Source: Fibrobacter succinogenes (GTDB lineage Bacteria > Fibrobacterota > Fibrobacteria > Fibrobacterales > Fibrobacteraceae). Taken from it: 64,000 nucleotides of DNA. The first letter of the stretch is position 1. Each line of letters begins with the position of its first letter. Location of the stretch: positions 30,723 through 94,722 of the forward strand of contig CADCDO010000007.1 in NCBI GenBank assembly GCA_902800345.1. Reading direction: 5' to 3'. The translations under genes and the position numbers were made by a program. The notes beneath the pieces were generated by a model that was not told where the DNA came from, did not search any database, and was given only the letters and a program-made list of their open reading frames with translations. Positions 1-8,741 of this stretch are shown here, in pieces.

Positions 1-525
1 TTCCCGCTCATCGTCATCTTACTCATGCTGCTCATGTTTACGCACAAGCCCACGAACACGTTGCAAGAACTAGAATGGAACGAAATACTTGGCAACCACG
101 AGACACAAGCCATCGAACCCGAAAACGTAGGCGGTTATCCACTCACGAACCTGAACGATGGCGACCTGACGACAGCATGGCTAAACTCCATGCCGCTGAA
201 ACCGCTCAATCCGGTGCTAGCCATGTACTTCGACAAGAAGAAACTCATCATGAACATCGGCATCGCCGTGGGTTACCAAAAATCTGTCGATGACGCCTTC
301 GGCGACCGCTTCCGCATATTCAAAAAGCCGAGAACCATCACTGTAGAAACGAAAGACGGGTTCAAGCAAAGACTAAAACTCGAGAATATCAAAGGAGTGC
401 AATATCCGAATATCCAGGCCGTCGAGACAACCGAACTCCGATTCTACCTCGACGACGTCTATGAAGCGGATAACAGCGACTACGCCATTTCAGAAATCCG
501 TCTGCTCGGGATGGAAGTGAAATAA
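1..525 (+). CDS. C-terminal part of a membrane-anchored protein with a discoidin-like domain (5' truncated)
   Basis: The reading frame is open from base 1, so the true start lies before the window. The first visible residues (FPLIVILLMLLMF) are hydrophobic and look like the end of a membrane helix. The rest is a soluble domain of about 150 residues. A segment around NLNDGDLTTAW is typical of discoidin/F5-8-like or NADase-type glycan-binding folds, and the segment ends with a beta-rich stretch closing on ISEIRLLG, also usual for these folds. The enzymatic or binding partner domain would be upstream and is not visible. A role in binding glycan at the cell surface is an inference from the fold only. 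Confidence 0.55.
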   Translation, partial: FPLIVILLMLLMFTHKPTNTLQELEWNEILGNHETQAIEPENVGGYPLTNLNDGDLTTAWLNSMPLKPLNPVLAMYFDKKKLIMNIGIAVGYQKSVDDAFGDRFRIFKKPRTITVETKDGFKQRLKLENIKGVQYPNIQAVETTELRFYLDDVYEADNSDYAISEIRLLGMEVK

Positions 526-557
526 ACTAGACGACAACCATGAAAGGCGAGTGTCGC

Positions 558-577
558 GCCCATGCAAGCATGGGCAT
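558..577. other. Short perfect palindrome between genes
   Basis: The arms CCCATGC and GCATGGG are separated by two bases, in the 140-base gap upstream of the YraN gene. There is no T-run after it, so it is not a clear terminator. It may be the remnant of an extragenic palindromic repeat. Confidence 0.35.
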
Positions 578-666
578 GATCGAGCCGGATGGTTGGAACT
601 TGAACGAAGTGAAAGGTCAGAGAACGCCGCTTCGCGGCTACAGACGAAAGAGGGGAAAAGCAAAAA

Positions 667-1074
667 ATGGTTGTACAAAGAACATGCAATCACACTAAGG
701 GAAATTTCATCGAGACTCAAGCCGTTGCTTATTTGGAACGCGAAGGTTACAAAATCTTGGCCCGCAACTACGCCTACCGAGGCGGAGAACTCGACATTGT
801 CGCACGCGATGGCGCAACCCTCGTCTTTGTCGAAGTCAAGTCCGTATGGAACAATCAGCAAGGCAATCCCGCCGCCCGCGTGAACGCACTCAAACAAAAG
901 AAAATTTGGCAAACGGCTTGCCACTTTTTGGCAATGCAAAAACAGTTCGCCCCCAAAGGATTCGACGAGCCCTGCCGTTTTGACGTCCTGAGCGCCCGAG
1001 TTTATCAGCAACCGCTCCAGTTCACGCACATCAAGAACGCATTCGAAGGAACACAAGTCATACCGCAGTGCTAA
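667..1074 (+). CDS. YraN family (UPF0102) endonuclease-fold protein
   Basis: This 135-residue protein has the YraN pattern: an N-terminal ETQAVAYLEREGYKIL helix, then GGELDIVARDG (residues 39-49) and VFVEVKS (53-59). These give the acidic-acidic-E-x-K arrangement of a restriction-endonuclease-like fold, with Glu41, Asp43, Glu56 and Lys58 as the likely metal-site residues. Length matches the family (about 120 residues). The start is supported by AGAGGGG about eight bases upstream. The biological role of YraN proteins is not established; a DNA-processing role is usually suspected from the fold. It is flanked downstream by a probable terminator, so it is likely the last gene of its transcript. 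Confidence 0.85.
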   Translation: MVVQRTCNHTKGNFIETQAVAYLEREGYKILARNYAYRGGELDIVARDGATLVFVEVKSVWNNQQGNPAARVNALKQKKIWQTACHFLAMQKQFAPKGFDEPCRFDVLSARVYQQPLQFTHIKNAFEGTQVIPQC

Positions 1075-1171
1075 CGAATTTTGGCGTAGGCACCTCTAGA
1101 AAATCCTAGAAAAAAAGGACGTTGTGAGATACAAAGCACACGTCCATACGACGCATGTGTAAATTTTCACA

Positions 1172-1210
1172 CTGTCACCTCGGTTGTTGTGCCGAGGCCA
1201 CTTTTTTTAT
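1172..1210 (+). terminator. Probable intrinsic terminator after the YraN gene
   Basis: The stem CCTCGG/CCGAGG encloses an eight-base loop and is followed after five bases by a run of seven T and further A/T. It sits about 100 bases past the stop codon. Confidence 0.6.
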
Positions 1211-1257
1211 ATATATTTCACTTTCAAAAACGAGTCAATCATAAACAAAGATAATTT

Positions 1258-1845
1258 ATGCGAATCGAAGTCCATCCAGATAACCCGCAAGCACGCATCG
1301 TAAAGCAAGCCGCCGAACTCCTCGAAGACGACGGACTCGTTCTCTATCCGACAGAATCCGGCTACGCCATCGGCTGCAACGCCGAATCCACCAAGGCAAT
1401 CCACAAGCTTTACGCTCTCAAGAAACCCATGAAAAAATTCTTCATGGCGCTCATCGTTCCCGACATCCGATTTGCCACCGGTTACGCCCGCGTCAGCAAC
1501 TTTGCATTCAGCATCATCAAGCAACGCGTCCCCGGCCCCTACACATTCATCCTCCCCGCCGATCCACACATTGCACGCAAACTCGATGTCAAGCGCCCGG
1601 AAATCGGCATCCGCATCCCGACGCACCCCTTCTTCAAAGAACTTTTCCAACATTTCGACAAACCCATCCTCAGCACAGCCGCAAAACTCAGTGACGAAGA
1701 CATCTACGAAACCGATGAACTCTGGAACATCTTCCAGCACTCCGTCAACATGATGGTCGATTGCGGCAACATCGAAATCAACCCGACAAACGTCATAAGC
1801 CTCGTTGGCGACAGCATCGACGTCATCCGCGGAGAATTGATTTAA
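1258..1845 (+). CDS. YciO-type Sua5/YrdC-domain protein
   Basis: This 195-residue protein has the Sua5/YrdC/YciO fold. Near the N-terminus, VLYPTESGYAIGC matches the ATP and threonine binding region. Then come a Lys-rich KKPMKKFF segment and GPYTFILPA, and the C-terminal half contains ILSTAAKLSDE. Family members related to TsaC/Sua5 make threonylcarbamoyl-AMP for the t6A modification of tRNA. The shape here (KKPMKKFF replacing the usual KGR-type motif, no C-terminal Sua5 domain) is closest to the YciO branch, whose exact reaction is less certain. It lies directly beside tRNA-Arg on the opposite strand, which is probably coincidental. The start ATG follows an A/T-rich leader without a strong ribosome site. 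Confidence 0.8.
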   Translation: MRIEVHPDNPQARIVKQAAELLEDDGLVLYPTESGYAIGCNAESTKAIHKLYALKKPMKKFFMALIVPDIRFATGYARVSNFAFSIIKQRVPGPYTFILPADPHIARKLDVKRPEIGIRIPTHPFFKELFQHFDKPILSTAAKLSDEDIYETDELWNIFQHSVNMMVDCGNIEINPTNVISLVGDSIDVIRGELI

Positions 1846-1883
1846 ATAAGAAAAGAGCCGCATCATCTGCGACCCTTTTGCTA

Positions 1884-1956
1884 TACCCGGTTCGCGAGTC
1901 GAACGCGAGTTTAATCCTTAGGAGGGACTCGTTCTATCCATCTGAACTAACCAGGC
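1884..1956 (-). tRNA. tRNA-Arg, anticodon CCT
   Basis: Read on the minus strand it folds as a full cloverleaf of 73 bases. The acceptor stem is GCCTGGT/ACCGGGT with discriminator A, the D stem is GTTC/GAAC, and the anticodon stem is AGTCC/GGATT with loop CTCCTAA (anticodon CCT). The T stem is TCGCG/CGCGA with loop TTCGACT. The first acceptor pair is a G-U wobble. CCA is not encoded. The gene marks the left edge of the AT-rich stretch that follows. Confidence 0.88.
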
Positions 1957-2028
1957 TCATTAGCGCGGATGAATATAGAAAATTTTTCAGAATTTATCAA
2001 GCGATGTCCAGCAATTCTGGATCCCCCT

Positions 2029-2859
2029 TTATTTTTCTTCCGCCTTGACGATTTCGTAAAGATGCCTTCTGCAAATCCAGGGATGTAGATTTTCAACTGT
2101 TTTCCCGACCTTTTTCAGCGTAGGTCCCTTCTCTAAAAGAATCTGTAAATCGTCACAACCACACTTGTAAGTTAGATAATGATCAAAGGTCTTGTCAGAA
2201 ACATCACCAATTGCGCATTTTCCAATAGAAGCTAGCCCTTGGCAAGGATAAACGAAACCCTTTTCATCAACACAAAGCTGAAGACGTTTTTTACAAAAAC
2301 AAATAGGATATTTGGGAGCCGTTTTTACAGGCTTGTAAGTCTGTTGAGGGAAAACGCACACACCCTTTTCATTCAAAATTTCAGAAGCAAAAAAATTATA
2401 CTCTTCAAGAATCTCTTTGTTCACAAAAAAGCGAACCTCATAATTTTTTTTGATAAGAGCCTTAATAGTACTTTCAAAGAATTTCCGATATGGAACATCC
2501 TCTTGCGAAAGATAAACATTGATGGTTCTAATGAGATTCTTTTCCTTAAGGACATTCATTTCCTTTTCATGAACAATCAAATCCCTGAAATTTATATGTA
2601 TCGAAGCAGAAGACTTGCAAGAAACTATCGTTTCAAGGAGTTTAACAGATTTGTCAAAAACAGAAAAAAGTTCCAACATGTACAAGTCAACAATACATGT
2701 CCATTCTTTCGCCTTATCACCATTTTTCTTCGCCAACCATCCCGTATAGAGATTCAACCATTTGGATAATTTAGTTTGTGGAACCGAAAAATCATCCTTT
2801 CCCTCTTTTTTATTTAGAAAAAAAGTGATAGAATATAAAAAATCTTTCATGCTATCCAT
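2029..2859 (-). CDS. SPASM-like partner protein lacking a radical SAM cluster motif
   Basis: About 276 residues from the ATG at 2859; the frame stays open to 2901, overlapping the upstream gene. The C-terminal half carries a Cys-rich block (ICFCKKRLQLCVDEKGF, then YPCQG and GKCAIGDV) resembling a SPASM auxiliary iron-sulfur domain. The N-terminal half has no CxxxCxxC motif, so it should not itself cleave S-adenosylmethionine. More cysteines follow (KCGCDD, WICRR). It overlaps or abuts the radical SAM/SPASM gene just upstream and is very likely co-translated with it. I infer a partner or recognition subunit of that enzyme. An alternative is a degenerate radical SAM enzyme that lost its catalytic half. 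Confidence 0.6.
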   Translation of the reverse strand: MDSMKDFLYSITFFLNKKEGKDDFSVPQTKLSKWLNLYTGWLAKKNGDKAKEWTCIVDLYMLELFSVFDKSVKLLETIVSCKSSASIHINFRDLIVHEKEMNVLKEKNLIRTINVYLSQEDVPYRKFFESTIKALIKKNYEVRFFVNKEILEEYNFFASEILNEKGVCVFPQQTYKPVKTAPKYPICFCKKRLQLCVDEKGFVYPCQGLASIGKCAIGDVSDKTFDHYLTYKCGCDDLQILLEKGPTLKKVGKTVENLHPWICRRHLYEIVKAEEK

Positions 2860-3895
2860 TAGAACCTGCAAGTTTAAAAAGAATTTTTTTGAGATTTTCA
2901 AAATTTTGCTGTTTTAAATAGTTGGAAATGGCTTCAATATTTTCACGTTTCGAGAAAACTTGAACACAAACCTTACACGTAGAATTTTTCTTACCCTCGA
3001 GTTTAATCCCACATTTTTTTAGAATAGGTAAAAAAGATGCTATTCCCTTGAAAACCAGACGCCTTAAAATTGGATCTTCATTCATCCTCTTTACTATTGC
3101 AACAATACTTTCATTATAAATGTTCCCGCTAACATATTCATTGCATTGATCAAAGCCAGAACAACACGGAGCAACAAAACCCTTAGCATTAACCGCAAGA
3201 CACAACGCCTGGTAGCAATTTGAATTAAAACCACTCGGAGCGGCATAGAATTCACTTTCATCCATCATGCTTGCGCGACCGACATCAGAAACAGGGCCAC
3301 TCGAAATTTCCCCAACAAGCGGAATAACATCAGGATCAATCAAATCCATAACTTCGCTCATCTTATGTTTTTTTGTCGATAGCAACCGCAAGTTTGACGA
3401 GATTTCGTTTTCAAAACATGCACGAATGCAGTTGTTAATCGCTTCAGGCTGAACGAATTGACTGTGCCAATAATCCCAAGAAATTTCCATATGGTTGAGA
3501 CCATTTTTTCGCATAGTTTCGCAAACACGACGAGCATTATCTAGCGACCGACACCAAAAAGCGTTTGTAGTACAGGATATTACCTCATAGCCAGTCTTTT
3601 TAGCACATGCAAACAATTCCTTGCAATCGTCTTGGTAAATAAAAGATTCTCCACCAGCAAGATGGAATCGCTTTTTTAGGCAATCCAATGCGAACGCTTC
3701 ACGGATACATTTCTTGGCTATTTTTACGTCTAATCTGTCACAGGAATTTTGTTCTCCTGCAGCCTGATAGCAAATTGCACACTTTGCAGTGCACTTATTT
3801 GTATTTTCGAGTACAAGACTATCGTAAAAAAAATCAGCAGACTTATAAAGGGAATGATTATACAATTCCCTTTGAATTTGTGGTGTAATATTCAT
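2852..3895 (-). CDS. Radical SAM/SPASM domain enzyme
   Basis: This 347-residue protein shows CTAKCAIC with Cys35, Cys39 and Cys42 as the CxxxCxxC ligands of the SAM-cleaving [4Fe-4S] cluster, and GGES at residues 81-84, the usual SAM-binding motif. The C-terminal part has a SPASM-type cysteine set (Cys227, 232, 244, 245, 251 and a later CGIKL and CKVC) that would bind auxiliary clusters. Enzymes of this architecture commonly modify ribosomally made peptides or proteins. It lies between a small protein that looks like a precursor and a SPASM-only protein, all on one strand. The substrate is inferred from position only. No convincing ribosome site precedes the ATG at 3895. Confidence 0.8.
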   Translation of the reverse strand: MNITPQIQRELYNHSLYKSADFFYDSLVLENTNKCTAKCAICYQAAGEQNSCDRLDVKIAKKCIREAFALDCLKKRFHLAGGESFIYQDDCKELFACAKKTGYEVISCTTNAFWCRSLDNARRVCETMRKNGLNHMEISWDYWHSQFVQPEAINNCIRACFENEISSNLRLLSTKKHKMSEVMDLIDPDVIPLVGEISSGPVSDVGRASMMDESEFYAAPSGFNSNCYQALCLAVNAKGFVAPCCSGFDQCNEYVSGNIYNESIVAIVKRMNEDPILRRLVFKGIASFLPILKKCGIKLEGKKNSTCKVCVQVFSKRENIEAISNYLKQQNFENLKKILFKLAGSNG

Positions 3896-3911
3896 GTGAA
3901 AACAACTAAGC

Positions 3912-3934
3912 GGGCGGCATTTTCACAGCCGCCC
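3912..3934 (-). promoter_or_regulatory. GC-rich hairpin between precursor-like gene and radical SAM gene
   Basis: The arms GGGCGGC and GCCGCCC flank a nine-base loop in an otherwise AT-rich gap of 55 bases. There is only a weak T stretch after it, so it would be a leaky terminator or an mRNA-stabilising element. In peptide operons such a hairpin often lets the precursor be expressed more strongly than its enzymes; that use here is inferred. Confidence 0.5.
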
Positions 3935-3950
3935 CAATTAATAATTTGAA

Positions 3951-4421
3951 TTACTTTTTAACAACCCTAATTCTTTCCGGTTGTCTCATCGTGCAAACGG
4001 TTTTAATTTTTTTCGGAATTGGAATTGGAGTCGGAGTCGGATCAACAAACTTCAGTTTCTTGGGAATAATGTGTACGCAATCCGTTTCCGGAGCGTCCGG
4101 TCCTTGAATAACCTTACCAAGAGTGGACAAGAGCTTATTAGCAGCAGTATCGGACAACTGACGTTGCAAGGTTTCATTCAATTCGCAATTTTCAAGCGAT
4201 TCCTTAAGGTTCGAAACAAAAGAAGATGTCAGATCAATACCTTTCTTCTTTGCAAAAGAAGACGGATTCTTGACAAACTGATCAGCATCATCAATAGTTT
4301 TGATAGCTGCAGCAAGGGCAAGAGCCTGAGCGCTTACGATAGCATCGTTCTTCTTTTCGAGAACAGTCTTTTCTGCAACGACCTTAGTCGAAGCCTTCAA
4401 GGATGTTGTTTTTGTAGCCAT
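3951..4421 (-). CDS. Candidate peptide precursor with a leader-like region
   Basis: This 156-residue protein has no recognised enzyme domain. The first 30 residues are rich in Lys, Thr and Ala. The segment from about residue 45 to 76 (FVKNPSSFAKKKGIDL and following) resembles the NHLP/Nif11-type leader pattern of a helix, an xDP/NP turn, a G-I-D-L step and another helix. The last 50 residues differ in character: basic, with a TPTPIPIP stretch and two cysteines (Cys115 and Cys143) that could be the modified core. There is no double-glycine cleavage site. The start is supported by AAGGA upstream. The radical SAM and SPASM genes follow on the same strand. The assignment as a RiPP precursor is inference; a stand-alone small structural protein is the alternative. 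Confidence 0.5.
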   Translation of the reverse strand: MATKTTSLKASTKVVAEKTVLEKKNDAIVSAQALALAAAIKTIDDADQFVKNPSSFAKKKGIDLTSSFVSNLKESLENCELNETLQRQLSDTAANKLLSTLGKVIQGPDAPETDCVHIIPKKLKFVDPTPTPIPIPKKIKTVCTMRQPERIRVVKK

Positions 4422-4530
4422 TTTATTCCTTCTTATATAAGTTGATGGTTATTTTATAGGTATTTCGTTTTCAAACCCAATATAAACAAAAAAATAAATT
4501 ATGGAAACAATTTATTATTTTTTTTACAAA

Positions 4531-5091
4531 TTAGATATACTTCATCGTGAATTCGATGAACTTTCCGAGTTCTTTAAAACCATTACCCCAATGATCATCT
4601 GTCCCCGCAATCAAGCCAACACCAATGTCCGCTGCGGCTGCAGTTCCACGATCCACGCCGCTACAACGCCAGACACCACGAAGAATATCGTCACATTCTT
4701 CACGGGATAGATGAATATCAACGTTAATCTCGCCCTTCAGAATGTACAAAGCGTCATGAAGAAACGGAGCCGCGCTATAAACATCGTCATCCGTCTTGAC
4801 ATCCGGCAAGTACTTCTGCGCAAACGAAGGGACAGATGCACCATCAGATACAAAACCTTTCTTGAACGTGCAAACCAATTCAAAATTATGGTCCTTGCCG
4901 TCACCCCTCAAATAGCGGGACCCCATTACACGGACAACGCTGTCCTTGACAAAGCAATACTTTTCTTTTTTTTCATAGCAAAGCCCATCGCCATCGATAA
5001 GCACTTGCTTCACCGTAATTTTGTCTTTATTGCCCGTTTTATCTTGGAACAGGTTCTTGAAAAAATTCCAGACGGACTTGAAAATGTTCAT
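4531..5091 (-). CDS. DUF1353 family protein
   Basis: About 186 residues. The block FVSDGASVPSFAQKYLP followed by AAPFLHDALY and SREECDDILRGV is the conserved core of DUF1353, a family of unknown function often found in phage and accessory regions. I place the start at the ATG at 5091, because AAAAGGA then has a normal six-base spacing; an in-frame ATG six bases upstream would touch the Shine-Dalgarno sequence. The N-terminal helix (MNIFKSVWNFFKNLF) is amphipathic and may contact the membrane. The gene is AT-rich like its neighbours and lies on the same strand as the phospholipase-like gene upstream. Confidence 0.75.
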   Translation of the reverse strand: MNIFKSVWNFFKNLFQDKTGNKDKITVKQVLIDGDGLCYEKKEKYCFVKDSVVRVMGSRYLRGDGKDHNFELVCTFKKGFVSDGASVPSFAQKYLPDVKTDDDVYSAAPFLHDALYILKGEINVDIHLSREECDDILRGVWRCSGVDRGTAAAADIGVGLIAGTDDHWGNGFKELGKFIEFTMKYI

Positions 5092-5236
5092 AAGCATTCC
5101 TTTTGTTATATTAATAATATAATATAAATACCTTTTTATTTACTTCTACGAAGAAGTAATTTTTTCTTAACACGACGATTTATCACAAACTCTTAAAATC
5201 ACTTAAAGCAAAAAATCATCAACCGCATTTCTCGTT

Positions 5237-7990
5237 CTACGAAACAAACTCTCCGTTTAGGAACGGGTTCATCCATACAGGCTGAGATTCATCATAAGAC
5301 AACCAGTGTCCCCCAGTAATATTCAAAGAAGCATCCGACTTGGTCAGTTCCCGTTCGGAATTCATGTTAAAAATCATTTGACCCGTACAGGAATCGAACG
5401 CGAAGCAATACTCGCAAATCCAATCATCAGCCCACCAGGATTCTTTCAGTCGGATAGAAAATTTGCTTATGTCCCGAGGAGCCACCGGAGAATCCAAGGA
5501 AATACCGTAAACGTCCCTATCTCCACTTTCAAAATCATCGTAAGAAGTTTTATCAAGCAACTGTTTTTTTATTCTCGATTTATCGGCCTTATAAACTTCG
5601 AAATAGATATCGCCATCCGTTCCGGCATATTTTTTTCCAGAAGTTTTTACAACCAACGAAATATCTTTTATATTCCATTTTAGATAATTGCGATCACGAT
5701 AATGAGAATCGTACTTTACCCGATTGACAAAACACGATTCATTCGCATTTAAATCAACATCCAGCAAACGAGCGAAACAATACGAGCGGTCATTGGAATT
5801 TTCAGCAACATCAAACATGAACAATTTACTAATATGGATTTTTTTCTTACAACATATACGTATCGATTTCAACTTAGCGAAAACCGTATTCACATCATTC
5901 AAATCAAGAATAATTTCCCCTTTGCGCTCGACATCTTTTGCGCACTGGACAGAGCTACCATCATTACGTTCAAAGATAAACGTAACCTTATTGCCCTTTT
6001 CACTACCATCGTATTTCAAAAAAGCAAGTACATTACCTAGCTTATTAGGACTAAATGAATATTCTTCCAACAATTCATCATAAAATGCATCGCTTAAGAT
6101 AGCGCCCATATCAAGCTTGAGAACTTTATGGAGGTCAATCTCGCACGGTCCCTTTACCGAAGCCAAAATAATCCCAGTGTCCTCATCATATACGGTCATA
6201 TAATCGAGCAACAAATTGTCACTTTCAGTCATTCTAAAAGTAAAGTTCGTAATATCTTCAACCGGAACGACCTTTTCCAAAGTCATGGAAAGTACGGCCT
6301 CTTCACCATTTTTAAGAATTCTTCTAGGAATAGTCTGTTCAAACCCTCCATTTTTTCGGCAAATGCCCACGCAAAGGCAGCCCTTCGATTCGGCACCGCT
6401 TTTCGATGAAACACCCAAAAGGAACCCTATTCTGCGTATTGAAAAAACAACTTCTTTCGCCGTAAACCTTCTTTTCTCATTGCTATCTATAGCCGTAACA
6501 ATTCCGTTCAAGTCCTTAACATCCAACAGACAAAGTTTTCCCATGTTAATGCACGCTTGAAATTCCTTGTAATCTTGATTAAGACTATCGGCCCCTTCTT
6601 TACCAAAATTGCCCCATATATAGTCAAGATACAACGTGAAATAACCCATTTCTTGATTTTTATCCCTACGAGCATTGACAAAATTCCTGAATTTTTCATC
6701 GCTTTCATAAAGATGATCCGCCTTATCATTCCATTCAGCAAACAAGCCTTTCCTTGTATTCATAAACAGGGCTTTCTCAGAAACGAAACCCTTTATTTTC
6801 TTTATACAATCATCATAATCCTTACATTCGACAGGCTGATTCACTAACGAATACAGCCAAACCGCAATTTTATTGAGATATGGATACAACAGACTTTTCA
6901 CCTGGTTTTTGACCGTCACATCCAATAAATAATCCAGAATATCACCTATTAAAGGAACCTCAATCTTGTCGAAAACATCCTTAATATTCTTGACATCTCC
7001 AATAAATTGGCTATGCCTTTTTTTATCTTTTTCCGGCAATACATCCATACAATCAAGAACAAAGCGAAGAAGAGGCTCAAGACAATACTTAATTGCCGCA
7101 CCCGTTCCATTTTTTAACATTTCACAAGCAAACTGATACCAAGTATCAATCCAATTTATAATAAAATATTCACGATATTCTACCTTTTCAGCCGACGAGC
7201 AGCCATCACATAAATTACGCAGCTCATCATCATATTTTTTTACAAAAGACTCCAAGAAATTGATCTTAAATATTGATAATTTTCCATTGCTATTCTGCAA
7301 ATCCTCAGACGATTTTTCAAGCGGATCTACGACAAAACCATGTTCATCAAAATGTCCCATAGGCTGTTCTGAACATTTTTTTCTCATTTTATCTGCGAAC
7401 TCGACCGCTTCGGCAGACCCGTAACACATACGCAAATATTCATAAGGAATATCAATAGAAAGCTCACAATTCACCTTATCGTCTAAATAAGATTCCACCA
7501 TTATATGACGTATAATTTTTTTTGAATCCTCCGATACATCCATAGCATTGCAGCTCATGAAAGGCAATGCAATCTTCGAAAAATCAGGAAACCATCCGCC
7601 AGCATATAAATTAATGTTATCATGACCATACATGTCGCACGCATAATGCATCGAGTAGCCCAAATAAAATGCCAACGCCTGGTAGTATTCATCTGTAGAG
7701 GGCATCATCATCGTCAACATACTATGCATGTGCGTAAGCCATTCGCCAGAATAACTCGGATGAATATCCATCTGTCCCAAAAGCATATCCGGGAAGAAAT
7801 CAGGCCCAATAGCGCCAGCCCTAAAATAGGACGGACAAGATAGAATAGCCTTTTCTACATCAGCACTTACCTTAAATTCTTTTAAGCACGGCCAACTTTT
7901 ATTAGAAGACGATTTGAACGTCAGGCAATGCTTTTGATTTAGTTCATCTATAATCAAATTTGCCATGTAGATATGAGCTTTACTTTTCAT
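5237..7990 (-). CDS. Zinc-dependent phospholipase C-like protein with C-terminal PLAT/LH2-like domains
   Basis: This 917-residue protein begins with a zinc-dependent phospholipase C/S1-P1-like domain. His6, then AGAIGPDFFPD (58-68, Asp64), His77 and His87, and HYACDMYGHDN (His115, Asp119, His123) give the expected ladder of metal ligands. The middle is helical and unassigned. The C-terminal third has two beta-rich segments, one near residues 530-640 ending VYDEDTGIIL and one ending FAFDSCTGQMIF, which resemble lipid-associated PLAT/LH2 modules. No signal peptide is visible, so export would need another route. It overlaps the upstream gene by 11 bases and has a strong AGGGGG ribosome site. A lipid-acting effector or toxin is plausible, but only the catalytic fold is well supported. 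Confidence 0.7.
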   Translation of the reverse strand: MKSKAHIYMANLIIDELNQKHCLTFKSSSNKSWPCLKEFKVSADVEKAILSCPSYFRAGAIGPDFFPDMLLGQMDIHPSYSGEWLTHMHSMLTMMMPSTDEYYQALAFYLGYSMHYACDMYGHDNINLYAGGWFPDFSKIALPFMSCNAMDVSEDSKKIIRHIMVESYLDDKVNCELSIDIPYEYLRMCYGSAEAVEFADKMRKKCSEQPMGHFDEHGFVVDPLEKSSEDLQNSNGKLSIFKINFLESFVKKYDDELRNLCDGCSSAEKVEYREYFIINWIDTWYQFACEMLKNGTGAAIKYCLEPLLRFVLDCMDVLPEKDKKRHSQFIGDVKNIKDVFDKIEVPLIGDILDYLLDVTVKNQVKSLLYPYLNKIAVWLYSLVNQPVECKDYDDCIKKIKGFVSEKALFMNTRKGLFAEWNDKADHLYESDEKFRNFVNARRDKNQEMGYFTLYLDYIWGNFGKEGADSLNQDYKEFQACINMGKLCLLDVKDLNGIVTAIDSNEKRRFTAKEVVFSIRRIGFLLGVSSKSGAESKGCLCVGICRKNGGFEQTIPRRILKNGEEAVLSMTLEKVVPVEDITNFTFRMTESDNLLLDYMTVYDEDTGIILASVKGPCEIDLHKVLKLDMGAILSDAFYDELLEEYSFSPNKLGNVLAFLKYDGSEKGNKVTFIFERNDGSSVQCAKDVERKGEIILDLNDVNTVFAKLKSIRICCKKKIHISKLFMFDVAENSNDRSYCFARLLDVDLNANESCFVNRVKYDSHYRDRNYLKWNIKDISLVVKTSGKKYAGTDGDIYFEVYKADKSRIKKQLLDKTSYDDFESGDRDVYGISLDSPVAPRDISKFSIRLKESWWADDWICEYCFAFDSCTGQMIFNMNSERELTKSDASLNITGGHWLSYDESQPVWMNPFLNGEFVS

Positions 7991-8741
7991 CGTCGCCCCC
8001 TATAATGACATCACAAAAGAATTCGCGAAGCATTTCATTATTCCAAAACAAATTATTTTCATCACGCCATTGCTTAAATTTCGTTGGGTTAGACGTATCC
8101 TGATATTCAACACCATTATGGAGAATTTTTCCTCGTCCATCAAGGCTGTACATATAATCAATAATCTGCGGCGTCACAGGAGAAGAGATACTAGGAGATT
8201 CCTTCTTTTTTTCAGAACAGTCAACGACCTGTCCACTTTCACGGAAAATGTCCATTGGAGGCAATGAAGCGTGAAGATCTCTACGCGAAACAGTAGATTT
8301 CACCCTATTTTCCTGCATAATTTTTTTATCGTCCAAAGAAAAAGCTTTCTGTTGCACCTTTATTGTAGGGATTTCCCCAATCCTTTCGGCTTTTTTTGAA
8401 TTCGACTTGACTCTCTTTGGCCGATCGAAAGTCACAAAGGAAGACCGTACAAAATTCGCTCTCGTTATCCGGCCAACCATATCTGTTTTACTAAATATTT
8501 TATTTACAAACTCGTGATTATCCAGTTCTTTTCTATTTTCGTCGTCAATACCTTTGTTCCGCAGTTCCCAAATTCCCCGCTTACAAGATTCGACATCGTC
8601 ATATTCACCAGACGTATAAAGAACATTCCCCTTATAATCGTAAATACAAAAATAAAACGAATTTCCATCCGCTTTTTTTTCGATCTTAGCAATCCACTGA
8701 TGACAAACCTTTTGCCGTATATTGTTTTTCGGAAGAATCAT
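7980..8741 (-). CDS. Protein with an N-terminal YegP/DUF1508-like domain
   Basis: This 253-residue protein is first in a run of minus-strand genes. Residues 14-65 (a FYFCIYDYKGNVLYTSGEYD core, then a short helix with CKRGIWELRNKG) match the YegP/DUF1508 pattern of a small alpha-beta repeat found in stress-linked proteins of unknown function. The remainder is basic and low in recognisable motifs. A ribosome site AAGGGGA precedes the ATG. Its stop overlaps the start of the phospholipase-like gene, so the two are probably translated together, perhaps as an accessory or carrier for it (inference). Confidence 0.55.
   Translation of the reverse strand: MILPKNNIRQKVCHQWIAKIEKKADGNSFYFCIYDYKGNVLYTSGEYDDVESCKRGIWELRNKGIDDENRKELDNHEFVNKIFSKTDMVGRITRANFVRSSFVTFDRPKRVKSNSKKAERIGEIPTIKVQQKAFSLDDKKIMQENRVKSTVSRRDLHASLPPMDIFRESGQVVDCSEKKKESPSISSPVTPQIIDYMYSLDGRGKILHNGVEYQDTSNPTKFKQWRDENNLFWNNEMLREFFCDVIIGGDDEK

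Noticed and set aside
1884..2028. Attachment site of an integrative element at tRNA-Arg
   Set aside because: The accessory block is on the 5' side of the tRNA, no integrase gene is present and no repeat of the tRNA 3' end was seen at the other border.
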